Assembly (NCBI RefSeq): GCF_000430625.1
Contig: NZ_AUMJ01000016.1
Location: 1 to 64,000, forward strand
Direction: 5' to 3'
Source: Aneurinibacillus terranovensis DSM 18919
GTDB taxonomy: Bacteria > Bacillota > Bacilli > Aneurinibacillales > Aneurinibacillaceae
Length of the DNA stretch: 64,000 nt
The notes beneath the pieces are model-generated. The model did not search any database. It saw only the letters and a program-made list of their open reading frames with translations, and was not told the origin of the DNA. The position numbers were made by a program, and so were the translations under genes. Below are positions 54,559 through 63,828 of this stretch, in pieces (positions within the stretch are counted from its first letter, which is position 1; each line of letters starts with the position of its first letter).

Positions 54559-55905
54559 TTAGAAGCGATCCGAAATTATTCCTAATTCCCAGTCACTTAC
54601 ATGTCGACAATACTTATCCCATTCTGTCCGTTTAATCTTGATGAATTCTTCCCAAATAGAACGACCGATTGTTTCGGCAAGAATTGTATCTTCTGCAAGG
54701 CAATCCATTGCCTGGTTTAAGGTTCTTGGTACCCATCCAATCCCTCTTTCTTTCAGTTCAATTTCACTTAATTGAGTTACATCCTTCGTAATCGGTTCTC
54801 CTGGATTAATACGGTTTTGAATACCATGAAGCCCTGCAGCTACTAGGCAAGCAGCTAGCAAATATGGGTTACACGTACCGTCTGCACCCCGGAATTCAAA
54901 ACGTCTTGTTCTTCTCTTTTCCGGAATTCGAACCATTACAGAGCGGTTTCCTGCCCCATAACAAATATGTGCTGGAGCCCAAGTCCCTGGCTGCATACGC
55001 TTATATGAATTTATGCTTGGTGCTCCGATTGCTACGAGAGAAGATCCATGCTTGAGAAGTCCTCCTATAAAATGGTACGCCTTCTCAGACAAATCCAATC
55101 CATATGAATCGCTAATATCTTCAAATACATTTTCACCTGTGTGATCAAAAATACTAATATGGACATGAAGTCCGCTTCCCGCCAAGTTCTGAAAAGGTTT
55201 AGGCATTAACGTCCCGACCATTCCTTTATCTCTGGCAATCTGCTTAAATAGATGCTTAAAAGTAACATGATCATCTGCGGCCTTTAAAGCTGTTGTGTAT
55301 TTTAGATTAATTTCCAATTGGCCAGGTCCATATTCACTAGAGATCTGCTCGGTTTCTACCCCCATTGCCTCAAGTGAATAAACGAAATCCTGCACAAAAT
55401 CCTCCTGGATATCTGTTCCATCTATGGAGAAGCAGTGACTCATATCAGCAGGGACCAATTTCCCATTCTCTTCCTTTAACAAATAAGCTTCCTGTTCAAA
55501 TGCCATGTGCATTTTTCCACCGAGAAGGGACTCCACTTCAGTAAGCAAGCGCTTTAGAGCACCTCTCGGGCACCCATGCCACGGATCGCCATTTACGTCC
55601 ACTAAATCACAGAGCATTCTGGCTGTATTCTTCCGGTGCGGTATAATCGCAAATGTACTCGGATCTGGGATAGCGAAAAAGTCTCCATCATTTTGCCCGT
55701 ATGTTGGATTTGGAATGTATTCATCAAAGCAGTCAAAACTCATAATAGCCGAACTGAAATTAATCCCTTTTTCCATGGCGCTTTCCAGTTGAGCGGGACG
55801 AACCGTACGGCCTCTTGTTACGCCCGCATAATCCAGAAATTCAAAGCGAATAAACTCAATCTTTTCTTTCTCTACTGTTTCTAGGATTTTTTCAATTGTC
55901 ATCAT
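54559..55905 (-). CDS. Glutamine-synthetase-family ligase
   Basis: 448 aa, GS-like fold. The beta-grasp start is followed by the catalytic domain: ATP and glutamate motifs FEQEAYL, NLAGSGLHVHIS, MVRIPEKRRTRRFEFRGAD. It is shorter and more divergent than biosynthetic GlnA and resembles gamma-glutamylpolyamine/amide synthetases. The cluster with an amidohydrolase suggests glutamylation of an amine for its breakdown. Seven bp separate it from the M20 gene. Confidence 0.85.
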   Translation of the reverse strand: MMTIEKILETVEKEKIEFIRFEFLDYAGVTRGRTVRPAQLESAMEKGINFSSAIMSFDCFDEYIPNPTYGQNDGDFFAIPDPSTFAIIPHRKNTARMLCDLVDVNGDPWHGCPRGALKRLLTEVESLLGGKMHMAFEQEAYLLKEENGKLVPADMSHCFSIDGTDIQEDFVQDFVYSLEAMGVETEQISSEYGPGQLEINLKYTTALKAADDHVTFKHLFKQIARDKGMVGTLMPKPFQNLAGSGLHVHISIFDHTGENVFEDISDSYGLDLSEKAYHFIGGLLKHGSSLVAIGAPSINSYKRMQPGTWAPAHICYGAGNRSVMVRIPEKRRTRRFEFRGADGTCNPYLLAACLVAAGLHGIQNRINPGEPITKDVTQLSEIELKERGIGWVPRTLNQAMDCLAEDTILAETIGRSIWEEFIKIKRTEWDKYCRHVSDWELGIISDRF

Positions 55906-55912
55906 GCTGTTT

Positions 55913-57106
55913 CTACACTCCCTTTTGTAATCTCCTTAGTACGATCCAGGTGAAAACTTCTACCCCGATTGGTATAATCCGTTCGTCGAATTGAAACTGC
56001 GGGTGATGCAAATCATAACATGCAGTTTCCTCTTGTCTGATCCCCAATCGAAAATACGAACTGGGCACTTTCTCGGCAAATGCACCAAAATCATCCGCCC
56101 CCATTGAAGGGTCCTTTAATTGGCAAACCACTTGCTCTCCGTATAATTCTCTGGCTGCTTCCTCCACAGCCTTAGTTGTCTCATCATTATTGATTACCGG
56201 GGGATGTCCGTCCGTGTAGATTACCTTAGCCTTGGCTCCAAAAGACGCAACAACACTCTCAGTAAGTTGAATCAAACGGTCTTTGATTCTTCTGCGAGTA
56301 TCCGGTGAAACAGCCCGTGTAGTTCCCTCTAGAGTGACCTTATCAGCTACGACATTGCTGGCCACTCCACCCTGAATTTTCCCTACATGGATAACTACAG
56401 GATCAACTGGATTTGTTTCTTTGTTTGCCAGAAACGAAAAGGTCTGTATTAGCTGAGCGCTAATGGCTATCGCATCAATCGCTTGATGTGGGCGCGCACT
56501 ATGCCCCCCTTTTCCTTCTACTATTATGTGAAAATTGTCGCAAGAGGCTGTTATTCCTCCATACTTAACCCCAATGGTACCATGCGGAAGATGCGGCCAA
56601 AGGTGCAGCGCATACATTTCATCAACTCCTGGATTTTCAAGGACTCCCTGCTGAATCATCTGTTCCGCCGCGCCGTCCGCCTCTTCCCCAGGCTGGAAAA
56701 TACAGCGAACTCTGCCAGTCAATTGCTCTTTCAATTTATCCAACTGATAAACTGTCCCTAACAGAATGGCTGTATGTCCATCATGCCCACAGGCATGCAT
56801 CACTCCTGAATTTACTGAGGCGAAGGGCAGGCCGGTCTTCTCTTCAATAGGGAGCGCATCAATATCTGCCCGCACTGCAATGTGTGTCCCTTCCCCTTTT
56901 CCTCCAATGATATCTACAACAATACCTGTGTCCCCAACCTGTTGATAGGGAATTTCCCACTTCTCGAGACAACTCTGTATATAGCCAGCAGTCTCATGTT
57001 CCAGAAAGGACAACTCTGGATGCTGGTGGAGGTGCCTGCGAATTTGTATTAATTCATTAGAAAGTTCCTGACTTACTTTAACCGTTTCTTTCCCAAAGTT
57101 ATTCAA
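55913..57106 (-). CDS. M20-family amidohydrolase/peptidase
   Basis: 397 aa, start TTG 57106 behind GGGGAGAG. RADIDALPI, HACGHDGHTA (metal His and Cys) and PGEEADGAAEQM are the M20D motifs; FGAKAKVIYTDGHPPV lies in the lid/dimerisation part. It cleaves an N-acyl or carbamoyl amide (hippurate, N-acetyl-amino acid or similar). An IS4 relic separates it from the permease upstream, but the operon order is kept. Confidence 0.92.
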   Translation of the reverse strand: MNNFGKETVKVSQELSNELIQIRRHLHQHPELSFLEHETAGYIQSCLEKWEIPYQQVGDTGIVVDIIGGKGEGTHIAVRADIDALPIEEKTGLPFASVNSGVMHACGHDGHTAILLGTVYQLDKLKEQLTGRVRCIFQPGEEADGAAEQMIQQGVLENPGVDEMYALHLWPHLPHGTIGVKYGGITASCDNFHIIVEGKGGHSARPHQAIDAIAISAQLIQTFSFLANKETNPVDPVVIHVGKIQGGVASNVVADKVTLEGTTRAVSPDTRRRIKDRLIQLTESVVASFGAKAKVIYTDGHPPVINNDETTKAVEEAARELYGEQVVCQLKDPSMGADDFGAFAEKVPSSYFRLGIRQEETACYDLHHPQFQFDERIIPIGVEVFTWIVLRRLQKGV

Positions 57107-57159
57107 CGTTTCTCTCCCCTCCGGCTTACAAGTCGAGTGATGTTTCTTTCACCTAGACT

Positions 57160-57530
57160 TGCCCAAAAACTGATACAGAATTTTCCATAGCAAAAAACGA
57201 AGGTTCTCCTAGGCAGCCTGCAACTGATTTTTAATAAAATCGAGTGCTGATCCTGCTTTCGTTTGATAGTAAACAAATCGATCCAACTCTCTGTCTTTTT
57301 GTTTTGCCATCTATGTAACCCTGCCAGTAAATCGGCATGTCCTGTCAAAGTGCAGAGCATAGCGGTAAACGAAAGCAGTATCCAAAACCGATCAATCGCA
57401 ACGGCACTCCGTATTTGATATCCGTCAAAGGAAAAGTTGCTTTTCATCGTACGGAAATACGATTCGACTCATATCGACTAAACGCATAGGAGAAGACTTT
57501 TTCACCACATCGAATCAAATTGTAAATTTA
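57160..57530 (-). pseudogene. IS4-like transposase C-terminal relic
   Basis: SFDGYQIRSAVAIDRFWILL and GHADLLAGLHRWQNKK in one frame, then the C-terminus FIKNQLQAA and stop in another, show a frameshift in a transposase of the IS4 group. The last part, 57199-57221, is repeated exactly at 26989-27011. Only about one quarter of a normal transposase remains. Confidence 0.7.
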
Positions 57531-57549
57531 TGTTAGTTATTTTGGGCAA

Positions 57550-58884
57550 CTACAGTTTCACCTTAAAAACTCTCGCCAAAACAAAATGGTAGACAACCCC
57601 TACAGCTGTCCATAAAAATCCTACCTTTAATGCCAGACGGTCCATGCCATAAAGTACATAAACGATAACTAACAATCCTAAAATCGGAAAAAGAAGATAC
57701 TTAATGTACTGCTTAGATTTTTGGCGAACGATATAGTGATTAATAACAGATAAATGCAGGAGAAGAAATCCGGTCAAAGCTCCGAAATTTACAATATTCG
57801 TTAACGTTGCAATGTTATTTTCGAAGGCTAAGCCTACGATAAACGAAATGACAGCAACTACAATTGTGCTCACATAAGGTGTCCGGAACTTGGGATGGAC
57901 TTTCGCCAGTGCCACGGGCAGCTTACGGTCACGCCCCATCGAATAGAGAAGGCGTGATATAGCTGCTTGCGAAGCCAGCGCACTAGCAATTCCCCAAGAA
58001 AAAGCCGTAGCAAGAATAGTCAAATTCATTAACCAGCTGCCTCCGGCAAGTTCCGCTACTTGATAGAAAGCAGTATCCAGGTTATCCAGCTTTAATCCCC
58101 TGCCAAGATCGCTGGCGATCCAGGTTTGAATGATGAATAAGAATCCTGCTACGAGAAGTGCGCTCACCGTCGCCTTTCCAACAACCTTTCTTCCTCCCTT
58201 CACTTCCTCGGAAAGGGTTGAGATAGCATCAAAACCTAAGAAAGATAGAACTGCGATAGAAACTGCCCCCATCACCATCTGCAGGTTAAACTTACTCGAA
58301 TCATAAAGTGGTTTAATCGTTAAGCTGGTATGGTTTACTCCTTTGCTCAGAGCAATAATACCAGCAATTACAAAAATAACAATGACACCGAATTCTAAAA
58401 CGAGAATAATCTTGTTCGCTTTTGCAGTAAATTCTATCCCACAAATGTTAATCACCGTGTTGAACACGATGAATGCAGCCAGCCAGAACCAAATCGGAAG
58501 AGCGGGGATGAAGGCATGTAATGATACCGCGCTAACAGCATACGTTAGAGCCGGTATGAGAATGTAATCCAGAAGAATAGCCCACCCTGCGATAAATCCG
58601 ACGTATTGATTGATGCCATGCTGCGCATAGGCATAAACAGAACCTGCAATCGGAAAAGCTTCGGACATCTTGGCGTAGCTCAATGCAGTGAAAATCATAC
58701 CTACCATTCCAATCATGTAGGCCAGGGCTACCATTCCATGAGATGCGTCTGAAACATAGCCATACACACCAAACGGAGCAATTGGAACTAAGAAAATCAA
58801 TCCATAAATTAGCAAATCCCAATACGATAGCGTCCTCTTCAATTCCTGCTTATACCCAAACTGTTCAACCGACATTCGTTCCAC
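57550..58884 (-). CDS. APC-family amine/amino acid permease
   Basis: 444 aa, about 12 membrane helices. FGYQKELKRTLSYWDLLIYG at the start and VYAYAQHGINQYVGFIAGW in helix 3 are like the permease at 42556, so the two are paralogues. It probably imports the amine or amide handled by the cluster. It ends 444 bp before the M20 gene because of an inserted IS4 scrap. Confidence 0.9.
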   Translation of the reverse strand: MERMSVEQFGYKQELKRTLSYWDLLIYGLIFLVPIAPFGVYGYVSDASHGMVALAYMIGMVGMIFTALSYAKMSEAFPIAGSVYAYAQHGINQYVGFIAGWAILLDYILIPALTYAVSAVSLHAFIPALPIWFWLAAFIVFNTVINICGIEFTAKANKIILVLEFGVIVIFVIAGIIALSKGVNHTSLTIKPLYDSSKFNLQMVMGAVSIAVLSFLGFDAISTLSEEVKGGRKVVGKATVSALLVAGFLFIIQTWIASDLGRGLKLDNLDTAFYQVAELAGGSWLMNLTILATAFSWGIASALASQAAISRLLYSMGRDRKLPVALAKVHPKFRTPYVSTIVVAVISFIVGLAFENNIATLTNIVNFGALTGFLLLHLSVINHYIVRQKSKQYIKYLLFPILGLLVIVYVLYGMDRLALKVGFLWTAVGVVYHFVLARVFKVKL

Positions 58885-58904
58885 CCCTTTAGTGAACTTT
58901 AAAA

Positions 58905-60062
58905 CTATTCAATATGCTTTCGGTAGACGTTCTCAAAGTTTCTGTACAGGACCATCTCACCGATGGCTAGTGCTGTATCTACGTCCATATAATCTGCATC
59001 CACCCAACCATGAAGTACTTTCTCAAAACATTCCTTGAATAGGTGGACTCCCATCCAATTCATTTCCGGAACTGTAAACGCATCAGAACCATACATCACC
59101 TTATCAAAGGGAGCAAATTCAAAAACTTGGGAGAGGATTCTCTCTACTCCGTGTCCGGCAAATGGATTTTGCAGCGAAATGTCCATGTATACATTGGGCA
59201 GAATACTAACAATAAAAGCAGCCTCTTCAACCCAGGGGTAGCCGCCGTGCACTAAGTGAACTTTTGTATCCTGATAACTCTTATCCCTTAGCATATCTAT
59301 CAAAAAGCTTGGGCTCGCTTTTGGAAGAACAACCTCTCCATCCCCAATTCCGGTATGGATATGCATTACCTTTTCCGATCGTGTGCATTCTTCCATGGCG
59401 ATATGAAGACAAAAATCCCGAAGCGCCTTTACTTCTGCACGCTCATTGTCCTGAAATTCAGCGTATTGATGCAACGCTGCCGTTTCATTCTTTCCTGCAA
59501 TCTCTAGCCCACTGCGGTAGGCAATAATTGATTTCAAACCGACTACCTCGTGCCGCTTTAGCGCTTCATTAAGTTCCGCACGAAATCGTTCTGCAAATTC
59601 ACCGAATGTGTCACACTCCTGGCGAAGGCGTACCATTAGCGGTTCAATTCGGTGAATCTCCCAAATACGTGCACCGCATAAATCTACATAGGCTTCTCTG
59701 TCTAGCATTGGTGTCGGATATCCAAAGTCTGCAATCAGTCCGGTCAAATTTGCATCTTGAAACAACTCACGGGTATACTGTCTGAAATTTCTCGCCCGTA
59801 CATTTCGTTCCGCAACAACTGCTTCTAATGTAGGCTCACAAGAATAATAGTTCGCTAATCTTTTAATCAAGATTTGCATCCACATATTTGTGCCTTGAAA
59901 CGGGTCTTTCTCTTTTCGGACATAATCTTCAGGAGTTTTGTTTGGAATCACCGCCAAAGACAGCTTTCGAACAAACTCATCATTCGTGTATGGTTCCTGG
60001 TTAGCTTCGTAAGGATGACAATGCACATCAACTGCCGGTACATGGTTAAGTGAAATTTTCAT
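58905..60062 (-). CDS. Amidohydrolase-2 family protein (FluG N-terminal-like)
   Basis: 385 aa TIM-barrel metal hydrolase. Metal ligands are His in VDVHCHPYE, His in VMHIHTGIGDGE, His in KVHLVHGGYPW and the Asp in MYGSDAFTVPEM. Such proteins often accompany a GS-like ligase, or are fused to it as in fungal FluG. It is the first gene after the -24/-12 promoter. The ribosome site AAAGGGGGC precedes ATG. It may cleave a gamma-glutamyl or similar amide. Confidence 0.85.
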   Translation of the reverse strand: MKISLNHVPAVDVHCHPYEANQEPYTNDEFVRKLSLAVIPNKTPEDYVRKEKDPFQGTNMWMQILIKRLANYYSCEPTLEAVVAERNVRARNFRQYTRELFQDANLTGLIADFGYPTPMLDREAYVDLCGARIWEIHRIEPLMVRLRQECDTFGEFAERFRAELNEALKRHEVVGLKSIIAYRSGLEIAGKNETAALHQYAEFQDNERAEVKALRDFCLHIAMEECTRSEKVMHIHTGIGDGEVVLPKASPSFLIDMLRDKSYQDTKVHLVHGGYPWVEEAAFIVSILPNVYMDISLQNPFAGHGVERILSQVFEFAPFDKVMYGSDAFTVPEMNWMGVHLFKECFEKVLHGWVDADYMDVDTALAIGEMVLYRNFENVYRKHIE

Positions 60063-60340
60063 ATTATGCCCCCTTTGTAATTTATTTATCTTTTAAGCAA
60101 CAAGCATGCCAACATAAAAATCCATAAAAATGCCTAATATTCTTACAATTAATGAAAAATATTTTTCTTACGACCATTTTTTTGCGAAATATTTTTTTCG
60201 GTTATAATATCAAATTTTGCAATTTATGTACTTTTAAATTTATTTTTATTTTATATCGTTTTTTTTGGTATAATATAAAAATATCTGTCTTATCATACAG
60301 TAACGAAAAATAATGACCGAAAAATTTTTTTCGATCGGAT
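60063..60340. other. Divergent control region with UAS-like dyads
   Basis: CGAAATATTTTTTTCGG (60185-60201) and CCGAAAAATTTTTTTCG (60317-60333) share the CGAAA/TTTCG arms and may bind the activator. The minus-strand -24/-12 promoter lies at 60095-60112. The region is very AT-rich. Confidence 0.5.
60095..60112 (-). promoter_or_regulatory. Sigma-54 (-24/-12) promoter
   Basis: The minus strand reads TTGGCATGCTTGTTGCTT; GG and GC are exactly 10 nt apart, as required (TGGCA-N-TTGC type). It faces the amidohydrolase gene, 33 bp from its start codon. A sigma-54 activator gene is divergent. Confidence 0.8.
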
Positions 60341-62116
60341 GTGACTAATTTGTTTATTACAACTACTTTGCCGTTAACAGAAGTATGGAATACCAGTTTC
60401 GACGGTATGGTGCTGTTGAATGAGTTCGGAGAAATTAAATCCCTCAATCGTTCTGCATCACGATTGTTTTCTTCCAGTCCAAGCAGCCTAGTGGGGATAT
60501 CTATTTTTGAAGTCATTCCCTCCGAAGAATTCCAAAAAGCTTTTCAATCCGGAAAAGATCAAACCGGGTTGTCCATTTCTTTAGGGACCCAGCATTTCAT
60601 TTCCAATCTTACATCTCTTCCAGCAGGGCGCGGCCTAGAAGGCTATCTCTTAACATTGAAAAATATTACACATATCCAACAGCTGCAGCAGCAGCTGCAA
60701 CAAATGAATGAGACCAGGCAACTTTATGACATCATACTCGATCACATCGAAGAAGGGATCTGTATGGTTGACCAGCAGGGGAAAGTAATCTTCTATAATC
60801 GTAAAATGGGGGAAATTCATACCCTGGAACCTGAGGCTGTCCGAGACAAACGTGTTGAAGATGTTTGGTCGGTCGACGAAGGAACCAGCACCCTGTTAAC
60901 CGCTCTAAAAACAGGAAGGACTCTCAACCAGCGGGAAACCCATTTTATTACCAATGGGAAAGCCGTCACCACACTAACCAGGACAATTCCATTAACGCTA
61001 GGTACAAAAAAAGCAGGGGCGCTTGAAATTTCTAAGGATATTACGGAGCAGAAACAGCTTACAGAAACGATTCACCTCCTGCAGAACCAGCACCCGCAGG
61101 ATACTTCGTCCGTTTCTCAGACAACCCGTCAGAATAATACTCGATTTTCATTTGAACACATTATTTACACAAGTGCAATTATGAAGCAAACAATAGAGCA
61201 AGCGCGCAGAGCAGCTCGCTCAAACTCAAGTGTTCTCATCGTAGGAGAAACCGGAACAGGGAAGGAACTGTTTGCCCAAAGTATTCATAATGAAAGTCCA
61301 AGAAAACATAGTCCATTTATTGCTCAAAACTGCGCCGCTCTCCCCGAATCCCTGTTGGAAGGTATTTTGTTCGGAACAACCGTCGGCAGCTTTACAGGTG
61401 CCGTCAACAAAGCTGGGTTGTTTGAGCAGGCTCATGGGGGAACTCTGCTGCTGGATGAAATAAATTCGATGAGTATTGACTTGCAGGCAAAGTTGTTACG
61501 TGTACTCCAAGAAAAGGAAGTGCAACGGCTTGGATCATCAAAGTTAATCAATATTGATGTGCGTGTGATTGCCAGTATGAACGAAGATCCTTTAGAAGCT
61601 ATACAAAATAACAAATTAAGAGAGGATTTGTATTATCGCCTTGGTGTAGTGAATCTCATTATTTCACCGCTTCGAAGACGAAAAGAAGATATCCCTATTC
61701 TTATTGACTATTTCATCAACAAGCATGCCAGTTCATTAGGGGTTCAGGTAACCGGGATAGATGAGGATGTCCTGCTTTTCTTTATGAATTATCATTGGCC
61801 AGGAAATGTTCGCCAGTTGGAACATACGATTGAAGGAGCTCTGAATCTAATTTATGAGGAAACACATATTACGGCGGAGCATTTGCCGCCGGCTATCAAA
61901 AGCAAAATGATGCAGCACGCGCAACAGACAGCTTCCTTTGATATCCCCTTGCTGTACACCGGAAACATGCCAGAGCAGGTGGAAAAACTGGAACGAGCGA
62001 TGATTCAACAAGCTTTAAAACAGGCAAAAGGTAATATCACTAAGGCCAGTGAACAATTGGGTATCTCCCGGCAAAATTTAAATTATAAACTGAGAAAGTA
62101 TCATTCGCTTATCTAA
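60341..62116 (+). CDS. PAS-PAS sigma-54-dependent transcription activator
   Basis: 591 aa. Two PAS domains (about 8-110 and 125-245) form the sensor. The AAA+ domain has Walker A GETGTGKE, the sigma-54-contact loop GSFTGA (standard GAFTGA with one change), Walker B GGTLLLDEIN and Arg finger region. The Fis-type HTH is near the C-terminus (ITKASEQLGISRQNLNYKL). The start is GTG 60341 or TTG 60350; both ribosome sites are weak. It presumably activates the divergent amidohydrolase operon. Confidence 0.9.
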   Translation: MTNLFITTTLPLTEVWNTSFDGMVLLNEFGEIKSLNRSASRLFSSSPSSLVGISIFEVIPSEEFQKAFQSGKDQTGLSISLGTQHFISNLTSLPAGRGLEGYLLTLKNITHIQQLQQQLQQMNETRQLYDIILDHIEEGICMVDQQGKVIFYNRKMGEIHTLEPEAVRDKRVEDVWSVDEGTSTLLTALKTGRTLNQRETHFITNGKAVTTLTRTIPLTLGTKKAGALEISKDITEQKQLTETIHLLQNQHPQDTSSVSQTTRQNNTRFSFEHIIYTSAIMKQTIEQARRAARSNSSVLIVGETGTGKELFAQSIHNESPRKHSPFIAQNCAALPESLLEGILFGTTVGSFTGAVNKAGLFEQAHGGTLLLDEINSMSIDLQAKLLRVLQEKEVQRLGSSKLINIDVRVIASMNEDPLEAIQNNKLREDLYYRLGVVNLIISPLRRRKEDIPILIDYFINKHASSLGVQVTGIDEDVLLFFMNYHWPGNVRQLEHTIEGALNLIYEETHITAEHLPPAIKSKMMQHAQQTASFDIPLLYTGNMPEQVEKLERAMIQQALKQAKGNITKASEQLGISRQNLNYKLRKYHSLI

Positions 62117-62134
62117 GGTAAGGAGGAACTTACA

Positions 62135-62510
62135 TTGATAAATGACTCCCTGTTACACCTTGATGAACAAGTCATTGCAGATGCTTTAAAAATCCGTTTT
62201 TATCCCATGGCAGTTCAAGCTGCGAAAGGAACCTGGGTGATAGACAAAAAAGGGAAATCGTATCTTGACTTAACAGCTGGCTGGGCTGTAGCAAGTACCG
62301 GATACGGCCATCCTCGCATAGCCCAGCGCATTAAGGAGCAGTATGAGACAATTTCATTTATGTCTCAGTTGTCCATCCCGGAAAAGAATATGATTCACCA
62401 TGCTGAGAAACTTATTCAGATTACACCTGACAGCTTTTCTAAGAAGGGTTGGTTTGGTCATTCTGGATCTGATGCCAATGATTGTATTGCCAAGCTCGTA
62501 CCGCTTTCTA
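62135..62510 (+). pseudogene. Class-III aminotransferase, truncated by IS1182
   Basis: The first 125 codons are normal (KGKSYLDLTAGWAVASTGYG, FGHSGSDANDCIAKLVPL); AAGGAGGA precedes the start. At 62511 the sequence changes to the IS1182 terminal repeat GGAGTCTGTCCGAC, and the PLP Lys and C-terminal 300 residues are lost. It follows the activator by 18 bp, so it may have served the same amine pathway. Confidence 0.85.
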
Positions 62511-62720
62511 GGAGTCTGTCCGACGAAACAGGGATATGCCCTTTCCGTCGCGAATTCGTATAGTAAATCTTAGTAAACGAGCAAAGGGTGTATGGTTATG
62601 GCAAAATTCAAAGATTACTCCACGGAACAAGGGGAACTCATTCCGATGTACTTGAGCAAATGGATTCCAAATGATCATTTGGTTCGATTGATTAGCGACA
62701 TTGTCGATCAACTTCTATGA
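62511..62720 (+). mobile_element. IS1182-family element, only the left part
   Basis: The terminal repeat at 62511-62524 matches the one at 21419-21432. The transposase start is ATG 62599 with KDYSTEQGELIPMYLSKWIP and HLVRLISDIVDQLL, then TGA after 39 codons. The rest of the transposase is absent. Confidence 0.75.
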
Positions 62721-63041
62721 CAAAGGAGTTCGCTCTTGGTTGGATGGGTTATCTTGACAATAACTCTTTCCATTTTGAGGTCACAAATTCCTTTTGTCTA
62801 GCCAGTACATCCCAAACTTTTTCAGGGGTAGCTATTTAGCCACAAAAAGAGTCCCCTAAGTAGCAGAGTGTAAATCCATTTTAAAAATGGTATTTTCACT
62901 ATGACAACCATAGGAGATGATAAAATTTTCAATAAAATCAGATTTTCTTATCTTTTTTTACTCTTAACCCATTGCACTCAATAACACTGCCGTAGTGGTT
63001 AAGTTAGAAGGACATTAAGGGTGCATTTGACGTTTCATAAT
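62721..63041. other. Intergenic, one possible gene tail
   Basis: On the minus strand about 28 codons (TPEKVWDVLARQKEFVTSKW, ending at about 62753) form an open end without a start. Otherwise there is nothing. The GC content is low. Confidence 0.25.
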
Positions 63042-63413
63042 TTAATTTAATTCATACCGGGGTGTGATACAAAACTCACCAATTACAGGTGTTAATGCCG
63101 TAGCGCCTGCGGCTGTCAATTGGACTGCACTAAAGTTAGTGACTGTAAAACTAGCGCTTGATCCTGGTGTTAGGGTGAGTGTTGGTCCTAAAATTGTAGT
63201 TCCCAGTAGAAAATTTACCAACAGTACGCCTGTACCACTACTGAAAGTAATGCTCCCTGTTGCAAATAACTCATTGGTATTAACGTTTGTAATATACACA
63301 ACTACTGGTGTAGCCGCTATGATAGTGAAATCATTACAAACCTTATCTTGGACATACACATCCGGTTCACAACATGTAAAATTACCGCCGACCTGCTCAT
63401 TACAATTTCCCAT
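63042..63413 (-). CDS. Endospore appendage (Ena, DUF3992) subunit
   Basis: 123 aa. A short N-terminal arm with CNEQ..CCEPD, then QDKVCNDFTI, precedes a jelly-roll-like beta sandwich (ITNVNTNELFATGSITFSSG, TLTPGSSASFTV) and the end GEFCITPRYEL. The N-terminal CC and the final Cys match Ena1-type fibres, which cross-link subunits by disulfides. AGGAGGTATTAAGG precedes ATG. It stands alone; other ena genes are not in view. Confidence 0.75.
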   Translation of the reverse strand: MGNCNEQVGGNFTCCEPDVYVQDKVCNDFTIIAATPVVVYITNVNTNELFATGSITFSSGTGVLLVNFLLGTTILGPTLTLTPGSSASFTVTNFSAVQLTAAGATALTPVIGEFCITPRYELN

Positions 63414-63825
63414 CCTTAATACCTCCTAGGTTAATTTTTCCTTACGCTATATTTTACTTTGCTTAAAACCTGATTGTATCCGCCATTGAACTGATTAAAA
63501 AAACCAAATATCAAAGGTTTAATGACACTGACCTAGTTTTTATTTAAAATGGATGTTTGCCTCAGTACAGTTTGTTTAGAGTAAAGTACAATAAGTATAG
63601 TAAAGTACACCCCTAAAGGAGAGGATGCTGCTGCTTACGAATTTTGATGAATTATCCCAACGGCACACTTCTTGAGGAAAAATAAAGCTAAGTTTTGGAT
63701 AAGGAATACTGGGATGAACCGTTCTTGAAAGCTAAAACAACAACTTCGTAATAATGATAATGATTAAGTTAACTAATGAACATATGACAGTCATACTTCA
63801 AGAACGAAACGCAACTGATCAAAAC
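63414..63825. other. Intergenic, no gene seen
   Basis: 412 bp, AT-rich. CCTAAAGGAGAGGATG (63611-63626) looks like a ribosome site with a start, but its frame ends within a few dozen codons. No terminator or family motif was identified. Confidence 0.3.
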
Positions 63826-63828
63826 GCC

